Below are positions 37,892 to 47,454 of a stretch of 64,000 nucleotides of DNA, in pieces. Position 1 is the first letter of the stretch. Each line of letters opens with the position of its first letter. The DNA is from Bacterioplanoides sp. SCSIO 12839 (GTDB lineage Bacteria; Pseudomonadota; Gammaproteobacteria; Pseudomonadales; Oceanobacteraceae). The notes below the pieces were generated by a model that had not been told where the DNA came from, ran no database searches, and saw only the letters and a program-made list of their open reading frames with translations. The stretch is from NCBI RefSeq assembly GCF_024397975.1, contig NZ_CP073745.1, forward strand, positions 3,436,501 through 3,500,500, written 5' to 3'. Made by a program: the position numbers and the translations under genes.

Positions 37892-39262
37892 TTAAACGGC
37901 CCCATTCAACTGTGCAACCAACTCAGACCGGTTGCGCAGCTTGAGTTTTCGATAAATGCTGGTCAGCTGGTTTTCAACGGTTTTAACCGATATTTCCAGC
38001 TGTTCGGCGATCTCATTATTACTTAATAAATTACCAATTAAATAAGCAATCACCAGTTCACGGGCTGACAATACAGAAAGACTTTCTGAATAATCCGCCA
38101 GACTGATACGAATAAATGTTTCTGTTTTATCACACTGAAAAAGAATGCCATTCAACGCAAAAAATGGTTGGCCCTGATCAGCCTTTTCAACCACGCTATC
38201 CAATAGAATTTGTTGTTTATCCAATATCGCTGCCGCCGTTTTATCACAGTACAGCAAGGTATGATCACGATCGAATAACAATGGGGGTTGCGCCCTGTTA
38301 TGACTCCCGCCCGACAATACCGCAATCGCCTCATAACGAGAACGAACCCGCAAACGTTTAAAGATATCCGCCATATGTTCGTTAACGGTTTCGACCGACA
38401 TATCCAACTCATTCGCAATGGTTTTATTGGGTTTTCCTTGTACTAACAGGTGCGCCACCTCGACCTTTCTCTGGGAGAGTATTTCCCATGGGGATTTCTG
38501 CTGAATGGTCAGATGAATGTAACCCGATTGGCGATAACCCTGACAAATATAACGGCTATCAAGGTCATTAAACTGAATATCACTGAGATTAAGATTCGCT
38601 AAGTCGATATGAATATCGGCCAGGGCTTCATCAAACCCGGCATCGGACTCAATGACTTTACCGTGTTTATCAATCACACCACGCAGAGTATGTGCTGTCT
38701 GATGACGCTGAAAGTGATACAGAGTATTTAATCGTTGTGCCTCAACCATATGGGGCACAAACGCCTGTATCAGTTCGCGCTCCTGCGGTGTAAAAGCCGG
38801 ATGGCGCGCATGACGATTGAGAGAAATGGAAGCAATCATCTGATTATGATCGCTTGGGTATAAGGTCATCACAGAGTGTTCAATGTCGTATTTTTTGCAA
38901 TGCAATAAATACATATCTGATTTATGCCACTGTGCCTGAGGGATAATATCTTTAACGTCGATCGTCGTACCCAGGTTGGCCATCAGCACCTGATTCAGCT
39001 CCAGTGCTTGTTGTAGCACGGTTGGGTGTTTGAGGTAATTTTCCTGCACGCCCTCGGGCAGATGATAGGTGTATGTTTCTTCAGCCGCGTATGGCGTATC
39101 CACTTCGCTGCGTGTCATCCAGAATGCCGTATCCAGCGTCATGGTTTGCGTGAGCCGATCCAGCACACCTTGTTTAAACATTGGTTCAGAAACATCGTGG
39201 GCCAGTTGGTAAGTATCCTGTACCAGTTGCTTAAAACCTTCTGACTTATGCACGACAAACAC
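37892..39262 (-). CDS. LuxR-type regulator with two HTH domains
   Basis: The 456-residue protein has an N-terminal ligand- or signal-binding region (about 1-250). A complete LuxR/GerE HTH follows at about 262-316 (SQRKVEVAHLLVQGKPNKTIANELDMSVETVNEHM...). Next come a PAS-like segment (about 325-392) and a second HTH at about 396-453 (SARELVIAYLIGNLLSNNEIAEQLEISVKTVENQL...). Two GerE domains in one chain is unusual. The start is GTG with GAGGG upstream; no ATG fits. It is divergent from a single-HTH LuxR gene with a palindrome between them, so auto- or cross-regulation is likely. No receiver or autoinducer domain is certain. Confidence 0.85.
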   Translation of the reverse strand: MFVVHKSEGFKQLVQDTYQLAHDVSEPMFKQGVLDRLTQTMTLDTAFWMTRSEVDTPYAAEETYTYHLPEGVQENYLKHPTVLQQALELNQVLMANLGTTIDVKDIIPQAQWHKSDMYLLHCKKYDIEHSVMTLYPSDHNQMIASISLNRHARHPAFTPQERELIQAFVPHMVEAQRLNTLYHFQRHQTAHTLRGVIDKHGKVIESDAGFDEALADIHIDLANLNLSDIQFNDLDSRYICQGYRQSGYIHLTIQQKSPWEILSQRKVEVAHLLVQGKPNKTIANELDMSVETVNEHMADIFKRLRVRSRYEAIAVLSGGSHNRAQPPLLFDRDHTLLYCDKTAAAILDKQQILLDSVVEKADQGQPFFALNGILFQCDKTETFIRISLADYSESLSVLSARELVIAYLIGNLLSNNEIAEQLEISVKTVENQLTSIYRKLKLRNRSELVAQLNGAV

Positions 39263-39294
39263 GACAATCCCTCACGACCTGACCAGCCCCCAAT

Positions 39295-39312
39295 TTCCCC
39301 TATATGAGGGAA
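39295..39312. promoter_or_regulatory. Candidate LuxR-type operator, copy 3, between divergent LuxR genes
   Basis: TTCCCCTATATGAGGGAA in the 91-base gap between the two divergent luxR-type genes. It has the same arms and spacing as the elements before the two lipoprotein genes but in unrelated flanks, so it was not simply carried along by that duplication. Confidence 0.6.
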
Positions 39313-39353
39313 TAAGGTCACTATCTTACACTACTGAAAATTACTCAATAAGC

Positions 39354-40496
39354 ATGAAGTGCAGTATGTCATTGATGGTTCAGGAAAAAAAACAACAGTC
39401 TTTCTCAGTCAATCTGGAAGCACTCTCTGATTTAGCCTATGCCAGCGTCACTCATTCCGCTGGCTTCAACCCTTTTCTCGAAGCATTGCAGCAAGCTTTT
39501 AACTGCGCCACTGCCACACTGTCGATTCGCAACACCAGCACCGGGCAAGTGATGGGCGGCTGGTATCAGGATATGCCTCACGATGTGATTGAATATTACA
39601 TCGCCAATCTCGGCCACAGGGATCCGCTGTTAAAACGTGCCATAGAACAGGAGCACAACGGATTCTGCAGTGCCTTTTACAGCAACGATAATCACCTTGA
39701 TGACCCTGTTGTGCAGGCATGGTGTGAGCAGGCTGGCCTTGCAGACGGTGCTTGTGCAATTATTCACAAAGATGCGCACTCAATTTTTGCCCTGACACTG
39801 GGAAGAGGGGCCGATCATGGTCATTTCCAACCGCAGGAGTTACAACGACTCAACCTGTTAATCAGTGATCTCCGGCGTGCCATTGCATTACGCATGGCGT
39901 TTGACCAGACAAAAAGTACGTCTTTATTACAGTCTATTTTCGACAGCCTGAGTTTGCCGTTATTATTTATTAAACAAGGTGGGTACCTGAGCTTTTATAA
40001 TAAAAAAGCACAACAATGGCTGGATAGTTCCGCTGTTCTTTCCATTAATAGCAGTGGCATTGCTGAATTTTCTGACCACAAAAATAATGCCCGACTCCTG
40101 GCTTACAGCTCATCCATTCTGGATAAAAATGACACTGACAGTAAGGTTTTATCGGTTAAAGCGAATGACGAAGGAGCCAGTTTATTATTAACGCCGATCC
40201 GCTCTGAAAAAGAATCTGACATGGGCATATTAGTGACGATTTACCCCTGGGATAAAGAGCACGGAATCAGCCCGGAAAGAATTCAAAAGTTTTTTGCTCT
40301 GTCGAAAACCGAGTCACAAGTGTGTGATTATTTATGCAGAGGCATGGCTTTGGAAGACATCGCGGAAGAAACCTGTCGTGGGCTTTCCACCATACGCAGT
40401 CACCTCAAATCTATTTATCAAAAAACCGCCACCAATCGTCAGGCGGAGCTGGTATCTCATGTGTTAACAACCCTGATGCGCAGCGATTATCTTTAG
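39354..40496 (+). CDS. LuxR-type regulator, single HTH
   Basis: The 380-residue protein has an N-terminal region (about 1-190: SAGFNPFLEALQQAFNCATATLSIRN...) and a PAS-like middle (about 195-300). A C-terminal GerE HTH covers about 318-375 (LSKTESQVCDYLCRGMALEDIAEETCRGLSTIRSHLKSIYQKTATNRQAEL). Its layout matches the N-terminal module plus one PAS-HTH unit of the divergent gene, so the two are probably related. The start at ATG 39354 has a weak ribosome site, and ATG 39366 is also possible. Likely targets are itself, its neighbour and the two lipoprotein genes. Confidence 0.85.
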   Translation: MKCSMSLMVQEKKQQSFSVNLEALSDLAYASVTHSAGFNPFLEALQQAFNCATATLSIRNTSTGQVMGGWYQDMPHDVIEYYIANLGHRDPLLKRAIEQEHNGFCSAFYSNDNHLDDPVVQAWCEQAGLADGACAIIHKDAHSIFALTLGRGADHGHFQPQELQRLNLLISDLRRAIALRMAFDQTKSTSLLQSIFDSLSLPLLFIKQGGYLSFYNKKAQQWLDSSAVLSINSSGIAEFSDHKNNARLLAYSSSILDKNDTDSKVLSVKANDEGASLLLTPIRSEKESDMGILVTIYPWDKEHGISPERIQKFFALSKTESQVCDYLCRGMALEDIAEETCRGLSTIRSHLKSIYQKTATNRQAELVSHVLTTLMRSDYL

Positions 40497-40584
40497 AACA
40501 TCCGCAACTTTTTCTGATCAATCATCAATAGGTTGCGAAGCTGTGAGATAACACTTATGTTAATTCATTAATATAAGAATACAG

Positions 40585-41349
40585 GTGCTGCCCTTGGCTA
40601 ACGTCATGCACATCGTCCTGAAATTGACAGGCCTGCTCTTACTTGGGTTAGCACCCTTCAGCTGGGGTGAAGGTGAAAGCCAGAGTCTTAATAAGGATAT
40701 TATTTTTCTGGGAGCCAATGTTCCACCCTTTTCCTGGCGTGAAGACGATGAAATTATCGGTATAAACATCGAAATTGCACAACAGGCTGCACACGCCTCA
40801 GGGTTCTCAGCGCACAGTAAAATTGTGCCGTTAAAACGCGCCTTTCAAATTATCGAAACACACCAGAATCACTTTTTGGTTGGTCTGGCGAGAACTCCGG
40901 AGCGCGAGCGACATTTCAAATGGGTCAAACCATTAATTACAACCCGAATTGGCATGTTACGTTGGCAGCCCGACCCAATATCAGCCAATGATATACGTGC
41001 AGAAGTCTGCGCCCATTATGGCACTCCCATGGAGCACTGGCTAAAAACCCATAACCACCCGGATTATATTATTGTTAATGATGAAGAAGCCTGCTTCCAA
41101 CTGCTGACGAATGGTTTAGTGAAATACTGGTTTACCGAAATGCATTTAGCTCAGTATCTCATCAAGCAAAAAGAATTAGACACAAACAACTTAATTGAAG
41201 AAAAGATCATCATGAGCCCCCAACTGTTTCTGGCAACGTCGTTAAACACATCAGACACAGTTATTAACCCAATAAAGAATCAGCTTGGTATAATGAAAGA
41301 GAAAGGAATATTCGAAAAAATTATTAACAGATACATTAAAAATTATTAG
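40585..41349 (+). CDS. Periplasmic solute-binding protein (bacterial family 3 type)
   Basis: The 254-residue protein has a hydrophobic signal (LKLTGLLLLGLAPFSWG) and the SBP_bac_3 pattern: FLGANVPPFSWREDDEIIGINIEIAQQAAHASGF and the closing LGIMKEKGIFEKIINRYIKNY. No permease or ATPase gene is nearby, so it may be an orphan binding protein that feeds a sensor, as seen for many marine bacteria. The start is GTG 40585 or ATG 40606; neither has a good ribosome site. It lies 88 bases after the LuxR gene on the same strand. Confidence 0.8.
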   Translation: MLPLANVMHIVLKLTGLLLLGLAPFSWGEGESQSLNKDIIFLGANVPPFSWREDDEIIGINIEIAQQAAHASGFSAHSKIVPLKRAFQIIETHQNHFLVGLARTPERERHFKWVKPLITTRIGMLRWQPDPISANDIRAEVCAHYGTPMEHWLKTHNHPDYIIVNDEEACFQLLTNGLVKYWFTEMHLAQYLIKQKELDTNNLIEEKIIMSPQLFLATSLNTSDTVINPIKNQLGIMKEKGIFEKIINRYIKNY

Positions 41350-41356
41350 AAAGCCC

Positions 41357-41791
41357 TTAATTTGCCATCCAATACAGTAAAAACACCACCAGATAACGCC
41401 CTGATTTTGATATAAAAATCAGCGTACATACTCTCTTCCACGGCGCTTTTAATACTCCGGCCAGCAAAGTTAACGGATCTCCCACCACCGGCATCCAGGC
41501 CAACAACAAGCTCCATACACCATAACGCTGGAACCAGCTTTCAGCTTTTTGCCAACCGGCACCCTGCAACTTATTTTTCTTATGCAACCACTCATGTGCC
41601 CAATAACCCAGGGCATAGTTCAGGTAACTGCCTAACGTATTGCCAGCCGTGGCAAACACAATGGTATAAAGGGGTGAAAACCCTTGTGACAGCATCAATA
41701 ACAACAACCACTCAGAGCCCAGTGGTAACAAAGAAGCCGCTATAAAAGAAAGAAAAAACAGTGCGGCATAACCCGGTTCCAGCCATTCCAT
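41357..41791 (-). CDS. YqaA-family inner-membrane protein
   Basis: The 144-residue membrane protein has the DedA/SNARE-associated-like pattern of the YqaA family: FFLSFIAASLLPLGSEWLLLLML, ATAGNTLGSYLNYALGYWA, and WMPVVGDPLTLLAGVLK. Such proteins are thought to take part in membrane lipid or ion homeostasis. Its ATG immediately follows the stop of the DUF2986 gene (TAA then ATG with no gap), so the two form one operon. Confidence 0.88.
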   Translation of the reverse strand: MEWLEPGYAALFFLSFIAASLLPLGSEWLLLLMLSQGFSPLYTIVFATAGNTLGSYLNYALGYWAHEWLHKKNKLQGAGWQKAESWFQRYGVWSLLLAWMPVVGDPLTLLAGVLKAPWKRVCTLIFISKSGRYLVVFLLYWMAN

Positions 41792-41962
41792 TTATTCAGA
41801 AACTTCCAGGTTTTCAGTTGGCCTGTTAACACTAATTTCAAGCTCTGCCCGCTCTGCTTTAGAAATATAACGTGGCTTATTGGAGTTCTTCGGAGCCTCG
41901 CGCTTCTGAGTTTTCTTCAGTTTTTTGGTGAGGATAGTTTTGATCTTTTTCTTGCGGTTCAT
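41792..41962 (-). CDS. Small basic DUF2986 protein
   Basis: A 56-residue, lysine-rich protein starting MNRKKKIKTILTKKLKKTQKR and containing NSNKPRYISKAERAELE, the signature of DUF2986, a short family found in gammaproteobacteria. Charge suggests nucleic acid or ribosome association, which is inference. The open frame extends to 42115 but overlaps the fabV terminator; the ATG at 41962 is the family's normal start. Confidence 0.85.
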   Translation of the reverse strand: MNRKKKIKTILTKKLKKTQKREAPKNSNKPRYISKAERAELEISVNRPTENLEVSE

Positions 41963-42021
41963 GGCGGTGCCTCTCGATGACAGCCGCCATTGTAAGACAT
42001 GTATCGCCGACTTAAGAGCAC

Positions 42022-42054
42022 AAAAAAGCGGACTGTGAAAAAGTCCGCTTTTTT
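42022..42054. terminator. Terminator after fabV
   Basis: Perfect 13-base stem AAAAAAGCGGACT (42022-42034) and AGTCCGCTTTTTT (42042-42054). On the minus strand it ends fabV. Confidence 0.92.
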
Positions 42055-42086
42055 GCCTAGGGCCTGGTGGGCAGGTATCAATTACC

Positions 42087-43289
42087 TCAGATATCCACCA
42101 CATCAAATGGCACAACCGGATTCACATCCGCATCGTAGTCGATACCCTCAACACCAAAGCCAAATAGCTTCAGGAACTCGTCTTTGTATTCCTGATAATC
42201 GGTTAAGTCGCGCAGATTGTCGTCGGTCAGGGTTGGCCACAAAGCCTTGCAGTGGGCCTGAACATCTTCACGTAATTCCCAGTCATCCAGGCGCAGGCGG
42301 TTGTTGTTGTCGACTTCGGGAGCTGCACCGTCACTGCGGTATAAACGCTCGCGGAACATGCGGTTGATCTGCTCGATACAACCTTCGTGAATGCCCAGCT
42401 CGCGCATTTTTTTAAACGACATGGCGATGTACAACGGCATCACCGGGATTGCCGAGCTGGCCTGGGTCACAACACTCTTCAGTACTGCGACGTTGGAAGA
42501 GCCACCGATCTTTTTCATTTCGGCATCAATCGCATGTGCGGCGCGATCCAAATCTTTTTTCGCTTCACCTAATGCACCGTTCCAATAAATCGGCCAGGTG
42601 ATTTCGGTACCGATATAGCTGTAAGCCACGGTTTTACAGCCTTCTGCCAAAACGCCTGCTTCGGACAAGGCTGACATCCACAGTTCCCAATCCTGTCCAC
42701 CCATGACGGTCACAGTGTCAGCAATTTCCTGCTCGGAAGCGGGTTCAACTTCCGCTTCAAACAAAGTGTCTTTGTTGGTATCGACTGCAGTCGCTTTGTA
42801 CACCTCACCCATGGGTTTCAGTGCCGAGCGAATCACTTCACCGGAGTCTGGCAGCTTGCGCACCGGTGAAGCCAGGGAATACACCACCATATCCACTTGG
42901 CCTAAGTCTTCCTTAATCAGCTCAATGGTTTTGGCTTTGGCTTCATGACTGAAAGCATCACCGTTTAAGCTCTTTGCGTACAAACCCGCCTCGTGCGCCA
43001 GCTTGTCGAACGCGGCGGAATTGTGCCAACCCGCAGTACCGGCTTTTTTCTCAGTGGCTGGTTTTTCAAAGAACACACCAATAGTGGCAGCGCCAGAACC
43101 AAATGCCGCAGTAATACGAGACGCCAGGCCATAACCACTGGAAGAACCAATCACCAGCACCTTTTTCGGGCCATTGCTGACCTCGCCCTGAGCTTTGGTG
43201 ATATTGATCTGTTCCTGAACATTGGCTTCACAGCCCACAGGGTGAGTGGTGGTGCAAATAAAACCGCGAATCTTGGGCTTAATAATCAT
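42087..43289 (-). CDS. fabV: Enoyl-ACP reductase FabV
   Basis: NADH-dependent enoyl-ACP reductase, the last step of each fatty-acid elongation cycle. FabV is the triclosan-insensitive type of Vibrio, Pseudomonas and relatives. The 400-residue product starts [24 protein letters not shown] and has the nucleotide-binding [18 protein letters not shown]. The catalytic Y-x8-K-K motif lies in [16 protein letters not shown]. Length and motifs are typical. It stands alone, with a strong terminator behind. Confidence 0.96.
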   Translation of the reverse strand: MIIKPKIRGFICTTTHPVGCEANVQEQINITKAQGEVSNGPKKVLVIGSSSGYGLASRITAAFGSGAATIGVFFEKPATEKKAGTAGWHNSAAFDKLAHEAGLYAKSLNGDAFSHEAKAKTIELIKEDLGQVDMVVYSLASPVRKLPDSGEVIRSALKPMGEVYKATAVDTNKDTLFEAEVEPASEQEIADTVTVMGGQDWELWMSALSEAGVLAEGCKTVAYSYIGTEITWPIYWNGALGEAKKDLDRAAHAIDAEMKKIGGSSNVAVLKSVVTQASSAIPVMPLYIAMSFKKMRELGIHEGCIEQINRMFRERLYRSDGAAPEVDNNNRLRLDDWELREDVQAHCKALWPTLTDDNLRDLTDYQEYKDEFLKLFGFGVEGIDYDADVNPVVPFDVVDI

Positions 43290-43624
43290 GGAATGTCCTT
43301 CAATACAGATAGCCAGGCATCAGATTAACGTCCAGCTATGACAGTTTTTCATTAATTAGCCCAGCTTATAGCAGACGTTCGCCAACGAGAAGCTTAAAGG
43401 ACCCACTCCAAACAACTGTGCCTGCGACTCAAAAGCCTGTCCAAAACCCACCTAAATTGTCAGCTTTGTCTTGCCCTATCGACAAACCCATCTATAGTTT
43501 TTTGAGTCAAATAATGAAATTCACGGCAGATGTATCGCACCGGGAAGTGCTCAGGACTCCGCTATTCAGCCAACTCCCTTCCCCCTGTGTTAACGCAACC
43601 TGCCGTAACCCATGAGACTCAGCT
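43290..43624. other. Intergenic region between fabV and a chemoreceptor gene
   Basis: 335 bases with no convincing gene; short open frames here lack ribosome sites or similarity. It must hold the fabV promoter (minus) and the chemoreceptor promoter (plus). A possible flagellar sigma-28 match is listed separately. Confidence 0.6.
43507..43533 (+). promoter_or_regulatory. Possible sigma-28 promoter for the chemoreceptor
   Basis: TCAAATAA, 11 bases, GCAGATGT resembles the flagellar sigma consensus TAAAGTTT-N11-GCCGATAA in spacing and in about half of the positions. It lies 92 bases before the chemoreceptor start. Weak, position-supported. Confidence 0.3.
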
Positions 43625-45328
43625 ATGTTAAAAAACAAAGTCATTGCCCTGTTCAGCGGCATCATCGTTGCCATGTTAGTGGCGGTCTGGGCTTCCCAGC
43701 AGGCCGCTAACTCCGCTCATGAGCTGGCACTCAGCGCCAAGCAGCGCTACCTGTCATTCCAGTTGGCGGATGAGTTCCGGCACTCATCCATGAACCTGAC
43801 CCGTTTGGCCCGAACCTATGTGTCGACCGGCGAAGATACTTACCGACGTCAGTATTGGGACATTGTTAAATGGCGTAATGGCGAAATTCCACGCCCTAAC
43901 AGCGTCAATAAAGACTTGTACCCGGGCGAGTCACGCAAGCAACGCGATATCATGCAGGAGCTGGGTTTCAGTGAAAAAGAATTTTCCCTGTTACAACAAG
44001 CCAGTAATAACTCCGATGCTTTAATTGCCACCGAAAGCCAGGCCATGGCCATTGTTGAACAACAACAGATGGTGAAAGGCCCGTTCCAACCTCAAGCGGG
44101 CGAGAACCTGAATGCATTTGCCTTACGTATCCTGTTTGACGCCAACTATCACAACGAAGTCAATAAAATCATGACCCCGGTGAATCAGTTTTTTGCCGCA
44201 CTGGATCTGCGTACTGGCAATGAAGTAACAGCCGCTGAAGATGCCGCCCAACGTTGGGCAAGCATTGCTACCAGCCTGCAACTATTGGTTGCGATTGCCA
44301 CGGCCATTGCCGCCTTTATGGCACTGAATGTTATTTTCACCCCACTGCAAACCGTGGTCGATGCCATGCGTGACCTGGGCCGTGGTGATGGCAGCCTTAA
44401 TAGCCGCTTGAAAGCCGAAGGCAATAACGAAATTGCCAGCCTGGCGAAAGGCTTTAACCGCTTTGCGGAAAACATTTATCAGCTCGTGGTTAAAGTACGT
44501 CATACCAGTGAAGGGGTTAAAAGTACTTCCGATACCATGACCGCGATGACCAGCCAGACTCAGGGGGCCATCCAGGACCAACAACGCATTCTGTCGGGCT
44601 CTGCTGAATCCATGGCGAGTCTGGTCAGCATTTCACAAGATGTGGCTGGCAATGCTTCCAGTGCCGCCGAAGCCACCACCGATGCCGATCAGAAATCTAA
44701 ACAAGGGCTGGACGTGGTACAAAGTGCTATCGCAGGTATTGATAAACTGTCGCAGGATATTGAGCAGGCCTCTCAGGCAATCCGCACGGTTGAAAACGAC
44801 TCCAATACCATTGCCACCATTCTTGATGTGATTCGTGGCATTGCCGACCAAACCAACTTGCTGGCATTAAACGCTGCGATCGAGGCAGCTCGTGCCGGTG
44901 AACAAGGCCGTGGCTTTGCGGTAGTGGCCGATGAAGTTCGCTCTCTGGCGTCCAAAACCCAGGAATCCACCACCGAAATTCAAACCATGATTGAGCGCTT
45001 ACAGTCTGGTGCCATCTCGGCGGTAAACACCATGCAATCCAGCACAGAGCAGGCAACCGTGTGTGTGAGCAAAGCACGTGAAGCGGGCGAGGCATTAAAT
45101 AGCATCTCCGCTTCTGTGGGTGATATCAATCGTATGAACTCCGATATCGCCAATGCGGGTCATCAGCAAATGGATATTATCGAAGGCATCAATCAACAAC
45201 TGCAGCAAGTAGTGAGTCAGGCGGAAAATATCCAGACCCACGCTCAGCAAGTCAGCAGCAATGCCGACAGCATCAGCCACCAGAGCCATACCCTGTATGA
45301 CCAGGTTGGCCAATTCCGTACCGATTAA
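43625..45328 (+). CDS. Methyl-accepting chemotaxis protein
   Basis: The 567-residue receptor has a membrane helix at about 6-24, a helical periplasmic sensor of about 190 residues (with [23 protein letters not shown]), a second membrane helix near 215-237, and HAMP ([16 protein letters not shown]). The signalling hairpin [44 protein letters not shown] binds CheA/CheW. No terminal CheR-binding pentapeptide is seen. The ligand is unknown. An alkylsulfatase-like gene follows on the same strand, separated by an inverted repeat. Confidence 0.93.
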   Translation: MLKNKVIALFSGIIVAMLVAVWASQQAANSAHELALSAKQRYLSFQLADEFRHSSMNLTRLARTYVSTGEDTYRRQYWDIVKWRNGEIPRPNSVNKDLYPGESRKQRDIMQELGFSEKEFSLLQQASNNSDALIATESQAMAIVEQQQMVKGPFQPQAGENLNAFALRILFDANYHNEVNKIMTPVNQFFAALDLRTGNEVTAAEDAAQRWASIATSLQLLVAIATAIAAFMALNVIFTPLQTVVDAMRDLGRGDGSLNSRLKAEGNNEIASLAKGFNRFAENIYQLVVKVRHTSEGVKSTSDTMTAMTSQTQGAIQDQQRILSGSAESMASLVSISQDVAGNASSAAEATTDADQKSKQGLDVVQSAIAGIDKLSQDIEQASQAIRTVENDSNTIATILDVIRGIADQTNLLALNAAIEAARAGEQGRGFAVVADEVRSLASKTQESTTEIQTMIERLQSGAISAVNTMQSSTEQATVCVSKAREAGEALNSISASVGDINRMNSDIANAGHQQMDIIEGINQQLQQVVSQAENIQTHAQQVSSNADSISHQSHTLYDQVGQFRTD

Positions 45329-45342
45329 TCACCTGCTCGAGG

Positions 45343-45375
45343 TAATGGCCAGTAAAGACAACTGACTGGCCATTA
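45343..45375. repeat. Inverted repeat after the chemoreceptor gene
   Basis: Eleven-base arms TAATGGCCAGT (45343-45353) and ACTGGCCATTA (45365-45375), loop of eleven, no T run. It may be a weak transcription end or an RNA-stabilising hairpin. Confidence 0.55.
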
Positions 45376-45445
45376 CAGACCACACAGTCATTTCAACCGA
45401 CCCGTAAACTCTCTCCAATAGCACTGACAGAGAGTTACTGACCCA

Positions 45446-47407
45446 ATGACATACCGTATTGTTTTAACCGGCCTGTGTGCCGCCGCATTAGCTGCCTGCA
45501 GCAACTCCGATCCGGACTTGGATCACTTATTATCCAGCCAAGCCAGCACAACCACCCAACAAGCTAATCGTGCCGTTTCTGAACAATTACCTTTTCAGGA
45601 TCTGACCGACTTTGAGCAAGCCAATAAAGGACTGATTGCCCGGCCGGATGCGTTAGAGGTGATCAGCGAGCGTGGCGAGTTGTTATGGCGCATGGCCGAT
45701 TATGCGTTTCTCGATGGTGAGGCCGCCGATACCGTCAATCCCAGTTTGTGGCGCCAGGCACAGTTAAATGCCATTCATGGCTTGTTTGAGGTCAGCCCCG
45801 GCATTTATCAGCTACGTGGTTTTGATATCTCCAATATGACATTAATCGAAGGTGAGCATGGCTGGATTGTGGTCGACCCACTCACCGCCAAAGAAAGCGC
45901 CAAAGTAGCCATCGATTTTGCCATGCAACATCTGCCACAAAAGCCCATCTCCGCCATTATTTTTACCCACAGCCATATTGATCATTTTGGAGGTGTGCTG
46001 GGCCTGAACGACTATCTGGCCGATGATATTCCTATTGTCGCCCCTCACGGTTTTCTCGAAGAAGCCACCAGTGAAAACATCATTGCCGGAACTGCCATGA
46101 GCCGCCGCGCAACGTATATGTATGGCCGAGGGCTGGAACGTAACGCCAGTGGCCATGTGGGCTCAGGGCTGGGGAAAGGCGCGGCATTTGGTACTTTCGG
46201 CGTTCTTGAACCTAACACCCTGATCAGTGAAACCGGCAGTCAGCACACTATCGATGGTGTACCGTTTGTATTCCAGTACACGCCGGAATCCGAAGCCCCG
46301 GCAGAGATGACGTTTTACCTGCCGGAGCACAAAGCATTTTGTGGCGCTGAGCTGGTATCACGCACCATGCACAACCTCTACACCTTACGCGGCACCAAGG
46401 TACGTGACGCGCGTAAATGGAGCGCTTATATCAACGAGGCCAAAGAGTTGTTTGCTGATGCCAATATCTATTTTGGCAGCCACCATTGGCCTATCTGGGG
46501 ACAACAACAGATTCAAACCTTCCTGACTCAGCAGCGTGATACTTATAAGTACATTCATGATCAAACGGTACGCCACCTGAATAACGGCCTGGTCAGTGAT
46601 GAAATCGCTGAAACTATTCAGTTACCGGAATCATTAGCCAACACCTTTTCCAGCCGTGGTTATTACGGCAGCCTGAAACACAACAGCCGCGCCGTGTATC
46701 AGGCTTACATGGGTTGGTACGATGGCAACCCCGCCCACCTTGATCCGCTGCCCGCCAGCCAAACAGCCAGCCGTTATGTAGCATTAGCCGGTGGTGCAGA
46801 TACGTTATTACAGCAAACCCAAACGGCGTTCGATCAGGGCGACTATCGCTGGGCCGCCGAGTTATTAAATCATCTGGTTTTTGCTGAGCCCGATAATCAG
46901 ACAGCACGCAATTTATTAGCTGACTCCTATGAACAACTGGGGTTTCAGGCTGAATCCGGCCCCTGGCGGGATGTGTATTTATCCGCTGCGAAAGAGCTGC
47001 GCGATGGCAAAGCGAATAACGGCATTGATATTCGCCAGATGAAAGACGTGCTGATGCAATCACCCGTGAGTAACTTCTTTGATTCGATGTCGGTACGATT
47101 AAAAGCAGAAGAGGTAGATGACGATCAGGCCGCCATGGCGATTCATATCAGCGATAAAAACGAGCAGTATTTTTTATGGATCGAAAACTCAGTATTGCAC
47201 CATCGTCCACTGCGGGCTAACGATGAGTTTGCCGCCCGTTTGACCATCAGCCATGAGTTGTTTGTTGATATGTTGCTGGGCAATGCTGGCCTCAAAGACA
47301 CACTATTTTCCGATGCCTTGTCGGTGGATGGCAGCTTGCTGGAACTGGTTGGCTTCTTCAGTTTATTTGAACAGCCGGATGCCAACTTTAACATCGTGAC
47401 GCCCTAG
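45446..47407 (+). CDS. Lipoprotein-type alkylsulfatase (SdsA1/YjcS-like)
   Basis: The 653-residue protein has a lipobox (cysteine 18 in ALAACSN), then the metallo-beta-lactamase domain of linear alkylsulfatases with the metal motif THSHIDHFGG. Downstream signatures are AEMTFYLPEHKAFCGAELVSRTMHNLYTLRGTKVRDARKW and FGSHHWPIWG. A helical dimerisation section (about 380-510) and a C-terminal SCP2-like domain (about 530-650) complete the usual SdsA1 three-domain layout. Family members hydrolyse alkyl sulfates such as dodecyl sulfate. Membrane anchoring is a variation on the usual secreted or periplasmic form. Confidence 0.92.
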   Translation: MTYRIVLTGLCAAALAACSNSDPDLDHLLSSQASTTTQQANRAVSEQLPFQDLTDFEQANKGLIARPDALEVISERGELLWRMADYAFLDGEAADTVNPSLWRQAQLNAIHGLFEVSPGIYQLRGFDISNMTLIEGEHGWIVVDPLTAKESAKVAIDFAMQHLPQKPISAIIFTHSHIDHFGGVLGLNDYLADDIPIVAPHGFLEEATSENIIAGTAMSRRATYMYGRGLERNASGHVGSGLGKGAAFGTFGVLEPNTLISETGSQHTIDGVPFVFQYTPESEAPAEMTFYLPEHKAFCGAELVSRTMHNLYTLRGTKVRDARKWSAYINEAKELFADANIYFGSHHWPIWGQQQIQTFLTQQRDTYKYIHDQTVRHLNNGLVSDEIAETIQLPESLANTFSSRGYYGSLKHNSRAVYQAYMGWYDGNPAHLDPLPASQTASRYVALAGGADTLLQQTQTAFDQGDYRWAAELLNHLVFAEPDNQTARNLLADSYEQLGFQAESGPWRDVYLSAAKELRDGKANNGIDIRQMKDVLMQSPVSNFFDSMSVRLKAEEVDDDQAAMAIHISDKNEQYFLWIENSVLHHRPLRANDEFAARLTISHELFVDMLLGNAGLKDTLFSDALSVDGSLLELVGFFSLFEQPDANFNIVTP

Positions 47408-47454
47408 CACCTTAATAGATAGTCGTGAGTGCTGAGCATCATATGTCTTGAGTG

